64,000 nt of DNA, taken from Aeromonas dhakensis. GTDB taxonomy: Bacteria > Pseudomonadota > Gammaproteobacteria > Enterobacterales > Aeromonadaceae. The notes under the pieces are model-generated. The model was not told the DNA's origin. It ran no database searches and saw only the letters and a list, made by a program, of their open reading frames with translations. Below are positions 1 to 9,072 of the stretch, in pieces (position 1 is the first letter of the stretch; every line of letters starts with the position of its first letter). The translations under genes and the position numbers were made by a program. The stretch covers positions 105,668 to 169,667 of the forward strand of contig NZ_CDBH01000044.1 in the NCBI RefSeq assembly GCF_000820305.1, written 5' to 3'.

Positions 1-575
1 ACGGGATGGCGGGCGTAAGCTTTTGCGTCGTAATCCCGCTTCGACACGATGCCGAGCGATCCCAGCACGTTGACGAAGGTGCTCTGGGGGGCGCTCAAAC
101 TGATGGCCACTTCGGTAGGTGAGAGCACCTTGGCCGAGACAAAGTTGCCCATGTCGATCTTGCCGCCGCCCTGGGCTGCGCTGTTGTAGGTAAAGGCCAC
201 GTCTTCGGCGGTGAGCGGCGCGCCGTTGGAGAATGTCAGATCCGGCTTGAGGCGGATAAGCCACCCCTTGCCATCCTGGTTCGGGGTCACCGCCTGGGTG
301 AGCACATTCTGCCAGCTGAGATCGGCGTTTTGCTTGAGCAGCGGGCTGTGCAGCAGCAGGTAGCTGCCGTGGCTCCAGCCAAGCAGCGGGTCGAACCCTT
401 CGGTGGGCTCACTGCCAATGGCGAGCTTGAGTTCGGCGGGGACGGGCTGGGCAGCCAGCGCCATGGAAGAGAAACCGCCCGAGAGCAGGGCCAGCAAGGC
501 GGCCGCCGTGACAGAGAGGCCTTTACGGCGGCCTGCGTTGCTGCCTGAGTGGCAGCCAAAGCATTGAATGGTCAT
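1..575 (-). CDS. ABC transporter substrate-binding protein, family 5 (partial, C-terminus outside window)
   Basis: About 191 N-terminal residues are visible; the rest runs off the left edge. Near residues 14-43 there is a positively charged start, a hydrophobic stretch and an ALAAQ-type cleavage site, so the product should be periplasmic. The segment around LKPDLTFSNGAPLTAEDV is the hallmark of family 5 solute-binding proteins (dipeptide, oligopeptide and nickel binders such as NikA). It lies on the same strand about 106 bp after hybE, so nickel delivery for the [NiFe] hydrogenase is an attractive guess, but no nickel-specific residue can be judged here. The ATG at 575 is chosen because the signal peptide follows it directly. 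A peptide binder is the main alternative. Confidence 0.8.
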   Translation of the reverse strand, partial: MTIQCFGCHSGSNAGRRKGLSVTAAALLALLSGGFSSMALAAQPVPAELKLAIGSEPTEGFDPLLGWSHGSYLLLHSPLLKQNADLSWQNVLTQAVTPNQDGKGWLIRLKPDLTFSNGAPLTAEDVAFTYNSAAQGGGKIDMGNFVSAKVLSPTEVAISLSAPQSTFVNVLGSLGIVSKRDYDAKAYARHP

Positions 576-636
576 AAGATCCCTTGTTCGTTTTACCACT
601 CACTATCGAAAAACAGGGGCACGACAGAAGCGAGTG

Positions 637-655
637 AGGGGCCAAAACGGCCCCT
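637..655. terminator. Hairpin between hybE and the solute-binding protein gene
   Basis: A 7-bp perfect GC-rich stem (AGGGGCC/GGCCCCT) with a 5-nt loop sits in the 106-bp gap. There is no T-run on the minus strand, so it may be an attenuating or RNA-stabilising hairpin rather than a full terminator. Confidence 0.3.
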
Positions 656-681
656 ATTCTAAACCTGATTGCAGATGAGAC

Positions 682-1236
682 CTAGCGCTGGGTGTCGCCC
701 AGAGCGTCGCCGCGCCGGCCGCTGAACAGGCGGCGCCGGCTCAAGTTCACGCCGCCCTCCCCCTGCCGCACCGGAAGCGAAAGCAGCATCTTGAGGGTAC
801 TGCTCACCAGCGCCCGCCCCTCGTCGGCCCCCAGATGCGGGTCGATGGGGGACATGAGCGAGCAGGCCAGCAACTGCCCCGTCTCGGGCAATGCCCCCAC
901 CATAAAGGTCAGGTTGCCGCAGGGTAGCTGCAGAGCGAGCCGATCGCGGCTACCACGCACCGGCCAGAGCTGATCCGGCCCCGGCAGCACCACCACGCTC
1001 AGCATCCAGGGAGTGAGCACGCAGCCAAGCCACTGCCCTTCAAACAGGGTGCACTCGGCGACTATGGGCATGGCCGGGTGATAGAAGGGCAACGCCTGCA
1101 TCTCTTCGCGAGCGATCCGCTCGTACTGGGCTACCAGCAGCGACGCGGGATTGGTGGCAAAACCGGCAAACTCCTGCGCCGTCTCCGGTACTATCTCCAG
1201 CACTCTCTCAGCCTCGCTTAAATGGGACTGCGCCAT
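682..1236 (-). CDS. hybE: HybE family [NiFe]-hydrogenase assembly chaperone
   Basis: This 184-residue cytoplasmic protein matches the HybE family, which binds the Tat signal of the hydrogenase-2 small subunit and holds it until maturation is complete. The family core is visible as a PFYHPAMPIVAECTLFEGQWLG-like block followed by a GVLTPWMLSVVVLPG-like block and a C-terminal LPCGNLTFMVG segment. It is the last gene of the hybOABCDE run, and its start overlaps the 3' end of hybD by 19 bp, suggesting translational coupling. The C-terminal 25 residues are arginine-rich and low in complexity. Identity is well supported by both sequence and position. Confidence 0.9.
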   Translation of the reverse strand: MAQSHLSEAERVLEIVPETAQEFAGFATNPASLLVAQYERIAREEMQALPFYHPAMPIVAECTLFEGQWLGCVLTPWMLSVVVLPGPDQLWPVRGSRDRLALQLPCGNLTFMVGALPETGQLLACSLMSPIDPHLGADEGRALVSSTLKMLLSLPVRQGEGGVNLSRRRLFSGRRGDALGDTQR

Positions 1237-1748
1237 AGGCCCTCCCGCGCTCGCTCGGCCTTCTCCTGCTCAGAGAGCGGGATGGCCGGAGCCCCCAGAC
1301 TGGCCAGCAGGGTCAATATCCGGTCCGTCGCCTCCCCCAGCGCCGCCGCCACCACGGGGGTGAGGCCGATGCGGGGTTCGAGGGATTCGGGCTCGACCCC
1401 GATCAGGGTGAGCCGCCTGGGGGATTCCCCCGTCATGTGCAGCGCCGAGAGCACATCCGCCAGCCCCAGCTGATGGGGGGAGATCTTGCGACCGAACAGG
1501 GTTGGGATCTCCTCATCTTTCAGGGTCACCACGGTACCCGGTGGATTGCCGCTGCGCACCGCGTCCGCCAGTATGATGTGGTCGCGACTGGCCATCGCTT
1601 CGAGCAGCTCCATGCCGGCGGTGCCGCCGTCAAGCAGCTCGATGCCGGGGGCGAAGCGGTAGTCGCGCTCCAACGCCTCGACGATCCGCACGCCGACGGC
1701 CTCATCGCTCAACAGCAGGTTGCCCACGCCCAGGATCAGGGTGTTCAT
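1218..1748 (-). CDS. hybD: HybD, hydrogenase-2 large-subunit maturation endopeptidase
   Basis: This 176-residue protein begins with the MNTLILGVGNLLLSDE block typical of the HyaD/HybD/HycI peptidase family; the early Glu/Asp residues bind nickel of the immature large subunit. It removes the short C-terminal tail of HybC once nickel is inserted. The ATG at 1748 overlaps the hybC stop codon (TGATG); a GTG one codon upstream would add one residue. A conserved GGTAGMELLEAM block and the SPHQLGLADVL block with its histidine are present. Length fits the family (about 160-180). Confidence 0.95.
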   Translation of the reverse strand: MNTLILGVGNLLLSDEAVGVRIVEALERDYRFAPGIELLDGGTAGMELLEAMASRDHIILADAVRSGNPPGTVVTLKDEEIPTLFGRKISPHQLGLADVLSALHMTGESPRRLTLIGVEPESLEPRIGLTPVVAAALGEATDRILTLLASLGAPAIPLSEQEKAERAREGLWRSPI

Positions 1749-3451
1749 CACAGCACCTTCACCTGAGTCACGTCGCCGCTCTGGGTATCCACCACGTGCA
1801 CCGCGCAGGACATGCAGGGGTCGAACGAGTGGATGGTGCGCACCACTTCCAGCGGCTTGGCGGGATCGGCCACCGGGGTGCCTACCAGGGATTGCTCGTA
1901 GGGGCCGGGTTCATCGTTGAAGTTGCGCGGCCCCGAGTTCCAGGTCGACGGCACCACCGCCTGATAGTTGGCGATCTTGCCGCCCTTGATGACTACCCAG
2001 TGGGAGAGCATGCCGCGCGGCGCCTCTTCAAAGCCCACCCCGCGAAACTCTTTGTCCGCCGGGATCTCGGTCTTGATATAGGCGCTGACATCCCCCTTGC
2101 CGATGTTGTCCACCAGCGCCTTCCACTGATGGGACAAGGTGTCTTTGAGCACACAGCAGCGCACCGCCCGGCCGATGATGCGGCCCAGGGTGGAGTGCAG
2201 CTGTTCAGTCTTGATGGCTGAACCGGTTAGCGTGTTGTAGAGGCCGTTCAGCTGATCGAAATGCGCCACCGTCTCCGGGTGCTTGGCCGCCAGCTTCACC
2301 AGGAGGTCTGCGAGCGGCCCCACCTCCACCACCTTGCCGTAGAAGGTGGGGGATTTGACCCAGGAGTACTTGCCGTCATCCTGCCAGCCGGTGTAGTTGG
2401 GCTCGGTCTTGCCCTCCCAAGGTTTGAGGGGGGCGTCATCCTTGTACCAGGCGTGCTTGTTGCTCTCGGCGATGCCATCCATCAGCCAGGCATCCTGATG
2501 GCTCTCGATGGGACGATAGCCGGCCAGATCGCCGTTTTCGATGTAGCCGCCCGGCATCAGGAAGCTGCCGCCGTCACCGTCGGTGGGCAGCTCGGGCACG
2601 CTCAGGTAGTGCTTGGCCCCCTGCCCCAGGTTCAGCCACTCGGGGTAGTGGGCGGCTATGATGGCGGTATCCACCTTGTAGACCTGCTCGATGAACTCGC
2701 CGAGCCGGTCGATAAAGCTCTTCACATACATGAGTCGCTCGAGGTTGAGCACGCTCGGCGCATCCAGGTTGATGGGGTTGGCCACCCCGCCCACCGCCAG
2801 GTTCTGGATGTGGGGGGTCTTGCCGCCGAGGATGGCGACGATGCGGTTGGCATCGCGCTGGCACTCCAGCGCCTGCAGGTAGTGGGCCACGGCGATGAGG
2901 TTCACCTCCGGGCTCAGTTTCATCGCCTTGTGGCCCCAGTAGCCGTTGGCAAAGATGCCGAGCTGACCGCTCGCCACCAGGGCGCGGATCTTCTCCTGTA
3001 CCTTGGTCAGCTCGTCGGCGCTGTTGAGGGACCAGGTCGATACCCCCTTGAGCATGTCCGCCGCTTTTTGCGGATTGGCCTCGAGGGCCGCGGTGATGTC
3101 CACCCAGTCCAGTGCGGAGAGCTGATAGAAGTGGACGATGTGATCGTGGATGTTGTGGGCCGCAATGATCAGGTTGCGGATGTACTGGGCGTTGACCGGC
3201 ACCTTGGCGCCGATGGCGTTCTCCACCGCCCGCACCGAGGCGATGGCGTGAATGGAGGTGCACACCCCGCAGATGCGCTGCACTATCATCCAGGCATCGC
3301 GCGGGTCGTTGCCCTTGACGATCTCCTCCATCCCGCGCCACATGGTGCCGGACGACCAGGCCTTGGTGACGACGCCGCCTTCGATTTCACAGTCGATACG
3401 CAGGTGACCCTCGATGCGGGTGATGGGGTCTATGGTGATACGTTGGCTCAT
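1748..3451 (-). CDS. hybC: Hydrogenase-2 large subunit HybC
   Basis: This 567-residue protein carries both cysteine pairs that hold the NiFe(CN)2CO centre: RICGVC near residues 59-64 and DPCMSC followed by His near the C-terminus. After that His a 15-residue tail remains (ending QVKVL), the length removed by HybD in the E. coli enzyme. With HybO it forms the periplasm-facing H2 uptake unit, carried across the membrane by the Tat signal of HybO. Its start overlaps hybB by 4 bp and its stop overlaps hybD. All catalytic residues appear intact. Confidence 0.97.
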   Translation of the reverse strand: MSQRITIDPITRIEGHLRIDCEIEGGVVTKAWSSGTMWRGMEEIVKGNDPRDAWMIVQRICGVCTSIHAIASVRAVENAIGAKVPVNAQYIRNLIIAAHNIHDHIVHFYQLSALDWVDITAALEANPQKAADMLKGVSTWSLNSADELTKVQEKIRALVASGQLGIFANGYWGHKAMKLSPEVNLIAVAHYLQALECQRDANRIVAILGGKTPHIQNLAVGGVANPINLDAPSVLNLERLMYVKSFIDRLGEFIEQVYKVDTAIIAAHYPEWLNLGQGAKHYLSVPELPTDGDGGSFLMPGGYIENGDLAGYRPIESHQDAWLMDGIAESNKHAWYKDDAPLKPWEGKTEPNYTGWQDDGKYSWVKSPTFYGKVVEVGPLADLLVKLAAKHPETVAHFDQLNGLYNTLTGSAIKTEQLHSTLGRIIGRAVRCCVLKDTLSHQWKALVDNIGKGDVSAYIKTEIPADKEFRGVGFEEAPRGMLSHWVVIKGGKIANYQAVVPSTWNSGPRNFNDEPGPYEQSLVGTPVADPAKPLEVVRTIHSFDPCMSCAVHVVDTQSGDVTQVKVL

Positions 3452-4635
3452 ACGTTGGCTTTCCCTCGGGCCTGATAATCTTGGTGAACACGTTCAAGTG
3501 ATGGCAGTACCGGCAGCAGCCGGATCAGCAGCAAATAGGCACACACCTCGATGGCGACGAAGCCCAGGGAGATCAGCACTTCCGCCGCGGAGGGGAAGTA
3601 GTGGTAGCCATTGCCGGGGTTGAAGGCGAGCAGGGAGTAGTCCAGTCGCCAGAGGGCGGCGCCCAGCAGCATGCTGAGGGCCCCCAGGAACAACATGCGC
3701 GAATCGCGGCGGCTCTTGTCCCAGTGGAACACCAGCAGCGGGAAGATCATCAGCGCGATCTCGCTCCAGAACATGATGGAGTAACGGTTGAATTCGGAGA
3801 GATAGGCCGACTTGTCGTTGATGACGATCTCGGCAAAGCGCAGCGCCACGAACAGGATCAGGAAGATGTCGATCACCTGGGTCAGCTTGTAGAAGAGCGA
3901 CTTCTCGTTGGGGCCGCGCCCCGCCAGTCCCGCCTGCACCAGGGAGCCTTCAAACACCACGATGGAGAAGCCCATGATGAAGGCGGTCAGAAGCGAGAAG
4001 ACCGGCAGCAGCTCGTAGCTTTGCCAGAGCGGATGGATCTTCTGCCCCGCCACTATCATCAAGGAGCCCATGGAGGATTGGTGCATGGTGGGCAGCAGGG
4101 CCCCCAGCGCCAGGATGAAGAACATGATCTTGTTGAGCCGTGCCATGGAGGCCTTCCAGCCGAACTTCTCCAAGAGCACGGGGGCAAACTCCAGCGCCAT
4201 CACCCCGATGTAGATGGTCATGCAGACCGCCGTCTCGAACAGCACCGAGGAGGTGTTGAAGAAACCCGGAATGTAAAAGTAGGGCAGGTTCCAGTAACGG
4301 CCGACGTCGATGGTGATGGAGAGGCCGCCCAGGGAATAGCCGAACAGGCTCGCCAGCAGGGCCGGTCGCACCAGGGGGTGATACTCGCCCCGGTTGAACA
4401 CATAGACCGCCCAGGCCAGCGCCCAGCCGCCACAGGCGAAACCGGTGCCGATCAGCAGATCGAACGAGATCCAGAGCCCCCAGGGATAACCCCCGTTGAG
4501 ATCGGTGACCGAACCCAGCCCGAAGATGAGGCGTTTGAGGATCAGCATGCCGCACAGGATGACGAACGGCGCCAGCACCATGACCGGCCAGCTGACCAGC
4601 TTGCCGCCGAGGGGATACGCCTTGTGATTACTCAT
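3448..4635 (-). CDS. hybB: Hydrogenase-2 membrane subunit HybB (NrfD/PsrC-like)
   Basis: This 395-residue integral membrane protein has about ten hydrophobic segments and the NrfD/PsrC-like block [25 protein letters not shown] near residues 40-65. HybB passes electrons from the iron-sulfur subunits to the quinone pool and makes the complex proton-coupled. The reading frame extends further upstream, but the ATG at 4635 giving [11 protein letters not shown] matches the family start and overlaps the end of hybA by 8 bp; the longer version would begin inside hybA with an Arg-rich, His/Met-rich non-family sequence. Confidence 0.95.
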   Translation of the reverse strand: MSNHKAYPLGGKLVSWPVMVLAPFVILCGMLILKRLIFGLGSVTDLNGGYPWGLWISFDLLIGTGFACGGWALAWAVYVFNRGEYHPLVRPALLASLFGYSLGGLSITIDVGRYWNLPYFYIPGFFNTSSVLFETAVCMTIYIGVMALEFAPVLLEKFGWKASMARLNKIMFFILALGALLPTMHQSSMGSLMIVAGQKIHPLWQSYELLPVFSLLTAFIMGFSIVVFEGSLVQAGLAGRGPNEKSLFYKLTQVIDIFLILFVALRFAEIVINDKSAYLSEFNRYSIMFWSEIALMIFPLLVFHWDKSRRDSRMLFLGALSMLLGAALWRLDYSLLAFNPGNGYHYFPSAAEVLISLGFVAIEVCAYLLLIRLLPVLPSLERVHQDYQARGKANV

Positions 4636-5674
4636 GATCCTTGCCTCCCTTTGTGGTGCCCTGACCCTTGATCTGCGCACTCCCCTGATCATGGCCATCA
4701 TCATGATGGTGATTGTGACCATTCTTGGTGTTGCGACGGATAAGCACCGAGAGCCCGGTCAGCACCACCAGCGGCAGCACCATCCCCTTGTAGAGGGTGT
4801 GCTGGATGTGCTCGGAGCGCGCCCCGGAGGAGAGCTCCGGCAAATCAGGCATGTCGAGCTTGCTGTAGGGCACCCCGGCCAGCACCAGCACCTGGGTGCC
4901 GCCCCCCTCCTTCTCGCCATAGACGTAAGGCTGGTAGTTGGGCACTTCATGCAGGTAGGGATCGTTGGCGCTGAAAGTCTGGCGCGGGTAGGCATATTCG
5001 CTGCCCGGGGTGGCCAGCAGCCGGCGCTTGGCCTCGGCCATCAGCGCCTCGCGGGTACCGAAGATGACGGCGCCGGTGGGACACACCTCGACGCAGCCGG
5101 GCAACTTGCCCTGATCGATGCGCTCAAGCCCTTTCTGGTTGCAGAGCTCGCACTTGTGGATCGCCCCGAACGGGTTGTCGTAGTCATATTTGGGCACGTC
5201 GAACGGGCAGCCCACCATGCAGTAGCGGCAGCCGGTGCAGACGTCCGGGTCGTAATGGACGATGCCGGTCTTGGGATCCTTGGTCAGCGCCTGCACCGGG
5301 CAGACGGAGACGCAGTTGGGATCGACACAGTGCATGCACTGCTTCTTGATGTAGGCGTAGCCATCCACCAGTTGATCCTTGTGCTCGCCAGTGCCGCTCT
5401 TCCACACCTGAATGATGTTGTTGGTGTAGGGGGTCAGCTTGTCGTTGTTGGACCAGGTTTGCGCCCCGGCTGGATTGGCCGGGTTGCCGTTGAGGCGCTG
5501 ACACTCCGCCACACAGGCCTGACAGCCGACGCAGAGGGTGGAGTCGTAGAGCATGCCGAGCGCGCCGGGAATGGGTGGCTTGTTCTGTGCCGCCGCCAGG
5601 GCAGTGCCGGAGACGGTGGTGCCAGCCGCCAGCGCACCGACGGAGGCGAATTTGAGGAAGTTGCGTCTGTTCAC
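4628..5674 (-). CDS. hybA: Hydrogenase-2 iron-sulfur subunit HybA
   Basis: A 348-residue ferredoxin-type subunit with four cysteine groups: [35 protein letters not shown] and CELCNQ...CVEVC, consistent with four [4Fe-4S] clusters. The N-terminus has a Tat motif (NRRNFLKFA) and a hydrophobic stretch ending in ALAAAQ. A C-terminal hydrophobic segment (around residues 300-320) would anchor it to the inner membrane, followed by a His/Asp-rich tail. It relays electrons between HybO and HybB. It lies 2 bp after hybO. Confidence 0.95.
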   Translation of the reverse strand: MNRRNFLKFASVGALAAGTTVSGTALAAAQNKPPIPGALGMLYDSTLCVGCQACVAECQRLNGNPANPAGAQTWSNNDKLTPYTNNIIQVWKSGTGEHKDQLVDGYAYIKKQCMHCVDPNCVSVCPVQALTKDPKTGIVHYDPDVCTGCRYCMVGCPFDVPKYDYDNPFGAIHKCELCNQKGLERIDQGKLPGCVEVCPTGAVIFGTREALMAEAKRRLLATPGSEYAYPRQTFSANDPYLHEVPNYQPYVYGEKEGGGTQVLVLAGVPYSKLDMPDLPELSSGARSEHIQHTLYKGMVLPLVVLTGLSVLIRRNTKNGHNHHHDDGHDQGSAQIKGQGTTKGGKDHE

Positions 5675-5676
5675 GG

Positions 5677-6810
5677 TTACTCCTCCCGTGATGGGGACTG
5701 CCCGGCTTCGTGGCGTTTCTGCTGGCGACCGAGTTCACGCACCGTCATCAGACTCACCCCCACCAACACCCCGAGGGCGCCACCGATCAGGCCAGTCGCG
5801 GTGGGCGAGGTATAGCCCCCCTCCTGGATCTTCACATCTGGTTTATCCACCCTCGGAGTCGGGTTCTCTACTTTGGCGAGCTGGAAGATCCCCTTGCTGA
5901 ACCCCACTCCCTGCTCGTTGCAGCCGTAGCAGGGATGGCCTATGCCCACCGGCCAGATGCCGCCGCCCACGTCGCAGAACTCCAGGGTCGAGCAGTTGCC
6001 GTAGGTCTCCGGCCCCTTGCAGCCCAGGTGATAGAGACACCAGCCCTGACGGTGGCCCTCGTCGCCAAACTCCTTGGCAAAGCGGCCGGCGTCGAAGTGC
6101 GGGCGACGCTCGCAGTTTTCATGGATGAGCCGCTCATAGGCAAACAGCGGCCGCTTCTTGGCATCGAGCGCCGGCAGCTTGCCGTAGGTGATGTAGTAGG
6201 CGACAGTGGTGAGGAAGTTGTGGGGGTTGGGCGGGCAGCCCGGGATATTGATAATCGGCGTGCCGAGGTTGCCGAGGGCCTCTTCCAGGCTGACGGCGCC
6301 GGTCGGGTTGCCACCACTGGCAGGCACCCCGCCCCAGGCGGCGCAAGAGCCGATGGCGATGACGGCTGCCGCATCGGCAGCCGCGCGGCGAATATGGTCG
6401 ACGATGGGTTCACCGGCCACCATGCAGTAGATGCCGCCATCCTTGAGCGGGATGGAACCATCCACCACCAGCACATACTTGCCCTTGTAGCGTTCGATGG
6501 CATTGTGCTTGTTCTCTTCGGCCTGATGACCGAAGGCCGCCGAGAGCACCTCGTGGTACTCCAGCGAAATGGTGTTGAGGATCAGGTTCTCGATGGTGGG
6601 GTGGGTGGCGCGCAGCAGCGATTCGGTGCAACCGGTACACTCCTGCGCCCCTATCCAGATCACCGGTGGCCGCTCGGGGCTGGTGAGCGCGGTGGCCATC
6701 TTGGCCACGGCATGCTGGCTTAATCCAAGGGTTGCGGCCATCCCGGCGCACAATTTCATAAAGTCACGGCGATTAATTCCATGAGCCGATAAAAAAGTAT
6801 CCTCGACCAT
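5677..6810 (-). CDS. hybO: Hydrogenase-2 small subunit HybO
   Basis: The 377-residue small subunit carries the Tat signal GINRRDFMK at about residues 11-19, the proximal-cluster region [13 protein letters not shown], and the later cysteine sets around [18 protein letters not shown] and [10 protein letters not shown]-terminal hydrophobic helix (about residues 335-357) acts as membrane anchor. ATG at 6810 is chosen because the 10 residues before the Tat motif match the length seen in E. coli HybO; a GTG at 6834 in the same frame would add eight residues with no family support. First gene of hybOABCDE, with FNR and NarL/NarP-like sites upstream. Confidence 0.95.
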   Translation of the reverse strand: MVEDTFLSAHGINRRDFMKLCAGMAATLGLSQHAVAKMATALTSPERPPVIWIGAQECTGCTESLLRATHPTIENLILNTISLEYHEVLSAAFGHQAEENKHNAIERYKGKYVLVVDGSIPLKDGGIYCMVAGEPIVDHIRRAAADAAAVIAIGSCAAWGGVPASGGNPTGAVSLEEALGNLGTPIINIPGCPPNPHNFLTTVAYYITYGKLPALDAKKRPLFAYERLIHENCERRPHFDAGRFAKEFGDEGHRQGWCLYHLGCKGPETYGNCSTLEFCDVGGGIWPVGIGHPCYGCNEQGVGFSKGIFQLAKVENPTPRVDKPDVKIQEGGYTSPTATGLIGGALGVLVGVSLMTVRELGRQQKRHEAGQSPSREE

Positions 6811-6861
6811 TCTTTTTATTCCCGTAGTGAGCACTTGTTTGATAAATGCTTAATAGCGGAA

Positions 6862-6903
6862 ATGCTAAGTACTCCCCCCCGGCATTGTGTTGATCTCCAT
6901 CAA
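6862..6903 (-). promoter_or_regulatory. FNR-dependent (class II) promoter of hybO
   Basis: TTGATCTCCATCAA at 6890-6903 is a perfect match to the FNR/ANR consensus TTGAT-N4-ATCAA. On the minus strand a TAGCAT -10-like hexamer lies at 6867-6862. A start of transcription near 6855 would place the FNR site centre at -41.5, the classic class II activating position. This fits anaerobic induction of hydrogenase-2. The site is read directly from sequence; the transcription start is inferred. Confidence 0.85.
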
Positions 6904-7827
6904 GTGACGGGACATTACTCAAATAGAAACTCATCACAATTAATTTAAAAACTTCATATGCAGCATATACTTACAAAACCATCTCGAGGAGATAAAAATA
7001 CCCAATAGGGGGTATTTTAGCAGTTTAAAGAATTAACACCATTTAAATTACCCGTTAATTCGTGATGTTAAATAATCAGAATGAAAGCGTTGTCACACTA
7101 TTTGACAGGGTCTTTATGTTACCAGCCATAGGCTATTTTACCTCGCCAAAAGTGGTTGATAATATATACCTTTATATTTGTATTCTTATATGTAAACAAG
7201 TGGAATGGACGCGCTAACGATATTTATTATCAGCTTTAAAAAATAACTCGCCCTGCTGTTCAAGGCTGATCTTCGCCGCTTGATTAATTAACCGGCCCAC
7301 ATCCATGCCTCACCATCCTGGCCACGGATGATCTGCCTCCCCCGGCCGCGTGCGCCACCCGCCAGCTCGACGAGCATCCAGCAGTGCCACCTTCACCCTC
7401 CATGGATCTGGCAGCCTGCTTTCTCCTCTACCATGCGCCTGCCCCTCCCCGCACCTTGGCCAAGGGTCGGCAACCCCCCCCCTGCGCGCAGCCGGTGCAA
7501 AAAACCGCCAGCAATGTGCGAAAAAGGCGCGATCTCCCTCCCGTTTGAAGGGGCAAAACCAGTGATAAATATTGCCCGATAGGGAGCCAGAGAAAGCGTC
7601 GGCAGGCGAATTTATACAGAGTAATATCCCGTATTTTGCCCATTTTCACATTCCCATTCGCCACATAATTTACCAACCAAAAAACAACTGATAACATCTT
7701 TTCACAATTTAAAGCATATAAAACAACATGGTTCGGTGACCCCCCGTTTGCTCGTCGCAGCCACCGGGATCACAGGATCAGGATTGAGACCAGCAGCCAA
7801 CTTCTCATCGAGCAGACACCCGACCCC
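6904..7827. other. Long non-coding region between divergent hybO and alr
   Basis: About 920 bp without a convincing gene. The half nearest hybO (to about 7250) is AT-rich, unlike the surrounding genes, and contains the NarL/NarP-like site; the half nearest alr is C-rich. Open frames in it lack family resemblance and good ribosome sites. No tRNA- or rRNA-like structure was seen. Confidence 0.6.
6999..7014 (-). promoter_or_regulatory. Candidate NarL/NarP 7-2-7 site upstream of hybO
   Basis: TACCCAA-TA-GGGGGTA is two inverted heptamers spaced by 2 bp, each one mismatch from the TACYYMT consensus. It is part of a 9-bp perfect inverted repeat (6995-7003 / 7010-7018). It is centred about 110 bp upstream of the FNR site. 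E. coli hybO is known to respond to nitrate through NarL/NarP. Confidence 0.6.
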
Positions 7828-8940
7828 ATGATGAACACAGTTACGGCCAGCATCGATCTGGATGCACTCCAGCACAATTTCGCCGTGGCACGCCGCCACG
7901 CCCCCCACAGCAAGATCATCGCGGTACTCAAGGCCAATGCCTATGGTCACGGGCTGCTGCCGGTGGCCCATGCCCTCGCCCAGGCCGATGCCTATGCCGT
8001 GGCAAGGGTCGAGGAGGCGCTGGTGCTGCGTGCCAACGCCATCACCAAGCCCATTCTGGTGCTGGGGGGCTTCTTCAGTGCCGAGGCGCTGCCGCTGCTG
8101 GCCAAACACGATCTGCAGACCACCCTGCATACCTGGGAGCAGCTGGCGCTGCTCGAGCAGACCACTCTGCCCGCCCCCATCAAGGTGTGGCTCAAGCTCG
8201 ATACCGGGATGAACCGGCTCGGGCTGCGCGCCGAGGAGTTGCCCGCCTTTATCGAGCGGCTGAGTCATTGCCACAACGTAGTGCAGCCGTTCCAGCTGAT
8301 GACCCACTTCAGCCAGTCCGATGAGCAGGATACCCAGGCCACTCTGCTGCAGATCGAGGAGTTCAACCGCCTCTCTGCCCATCTGCCGGGCGAGCGGGCC
8401 ATGGCCAACTCCGCCGGCATCCTCGCCTGGCCGGCCTCGCGCAGTGACTGGATCCGGCCCGGCCTCATGCTCTACGGCGCCTCCCCCTTTACCGGCCAGC
8501 TCGCCGCCGACCACGGCCTGCGTCCGGTCATGACCCTCAAGAGCCAGCTCATCGCCACCCGCGCCTGCCTGCAGGGCGAGGCAGTCGGCTATGGGGGTCA
8601 CTGGGTGGCGAATCGGGACACCACCCTCGGCGTGGTGGCGGCGGGATATGGCGATGGCTACCCGCGCATGGCTCCCGAAGGGACCCCCATGCTGATCAAT
8701 GGCCGTCGGGTGCCCATCGTGGGTCGGGTCTCCATGGACATGATCACCGTCGATCTGGGCCCGGCGGCCAGCGACAAGGTGGGGGATGCGGTCACCCTGT
8801 GGGGAGAAGGGCTGCCGGTGGAGCAGGTGGCCGAGAAGATAGGCACCATCCCCTACGAGCTGCTCACCCGCCTGACCAGCCGGGTGCATCTCGCGCATTG
8901 CGACAGCCGCGAACAGATGCCGATGTTGAAGCTGGCCTGA
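7828..8940 (+). CDS. alr: Alanine racemase (PLP-dependent, cytosolic type)
   Basis: This 370-residue protein interconverts L- and D-alanine for peptidoglycan. The PLP lysine is in AVLKANAYGHG (residue 35 counting from ATG 7828), and the opposing catalytic tyrosine is in AVGYGGHW near residue 255. The GDGYPR and GRVSMDM blocks are also intact. No signal peptide is present, so this is the cytosolic Alr/DadX type rather than the periplasmic broad-specificity racemase also known in Aeromonas. Two adjacent ATG codons (7828, 7831) are possible starts; the upstream ribosome site is weak. Followed by a strong bidirectional terminator. Confidence 0.95.
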   Translation: MMNTVTASIDLDALQHNFAVARRHAPHSKIIAVLKANAYGHGLLPVAHALAQADAYAVARVEEALVLRANAITKPILVLGGFFSAEALPLLAKHDLQTTLHTWEQLALLEQTTLPAPIKVWLKLDTGMNRLGLRAEELPAFIERLSHCHNVVQPFQLMTHFSQSDEQDTQATLLQIEEFNRLSAHLPGERAMANSAGILAWPASRSDWIRPGLMLYGASPFTGQLAADHGLRPVMTLKSQLIATRACLQGEAVGYGGHWVANRDTTLGVVAAGYGDGYPRMAPEGTPMLINGRRVPIVGRVSMDMITVDLGPAASDKVGDAVTLWGEGLPVEQVAEKIGTIPYELLTRLTSRVHLAHCDSREQMPMLKLA

Positions 8941-8994
8941 ACAATCAAGCTGAGGGCGGCCACCGCGAGGTGACAAACCGGCCCCCGATAAGCA

Positions 8995-9022
8995 AAAGGC
9001 CCCGTCTTGCGACGGGGCCTTT
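8995..9022. terminator. Bidirectional terminator between alr and the hydrolase gene
   Basis: A 12-bp perfect stem (AAAGGCCCCGTC/GACGGGGCCTTT) with a TTGC loop, A-rich on the left and T-rich on the right, serving the convergent genes. Its core is repeated at 10719-10736. Confidence 0.9.
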
Positions 9023-9072
9023 GCCTGATGGGGAATTCAGGAGCAAGGTGCCACGACCTTATCCGCATGGAC

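Noticed and set aside
2261..3475. 404-codon open frame on the plus strand opposite hybC
   Set aside because: It is a shadow of the GC-rich hybC coding strand; composition is His/Gly/Val-rich without family resemblance, and no ribosome site is suitable.
7051..7068. GTTAA-N8-GTTAA repeat considered as an ArcA site
   Set aside because: The repeat spacing is 13 bp, not the 10-11 bp expected for ArcA direct repeats.
7428..7697. 89-codon frame in the hybO-alr gap
   Set aside because: No family features and no convincing ribosome site.
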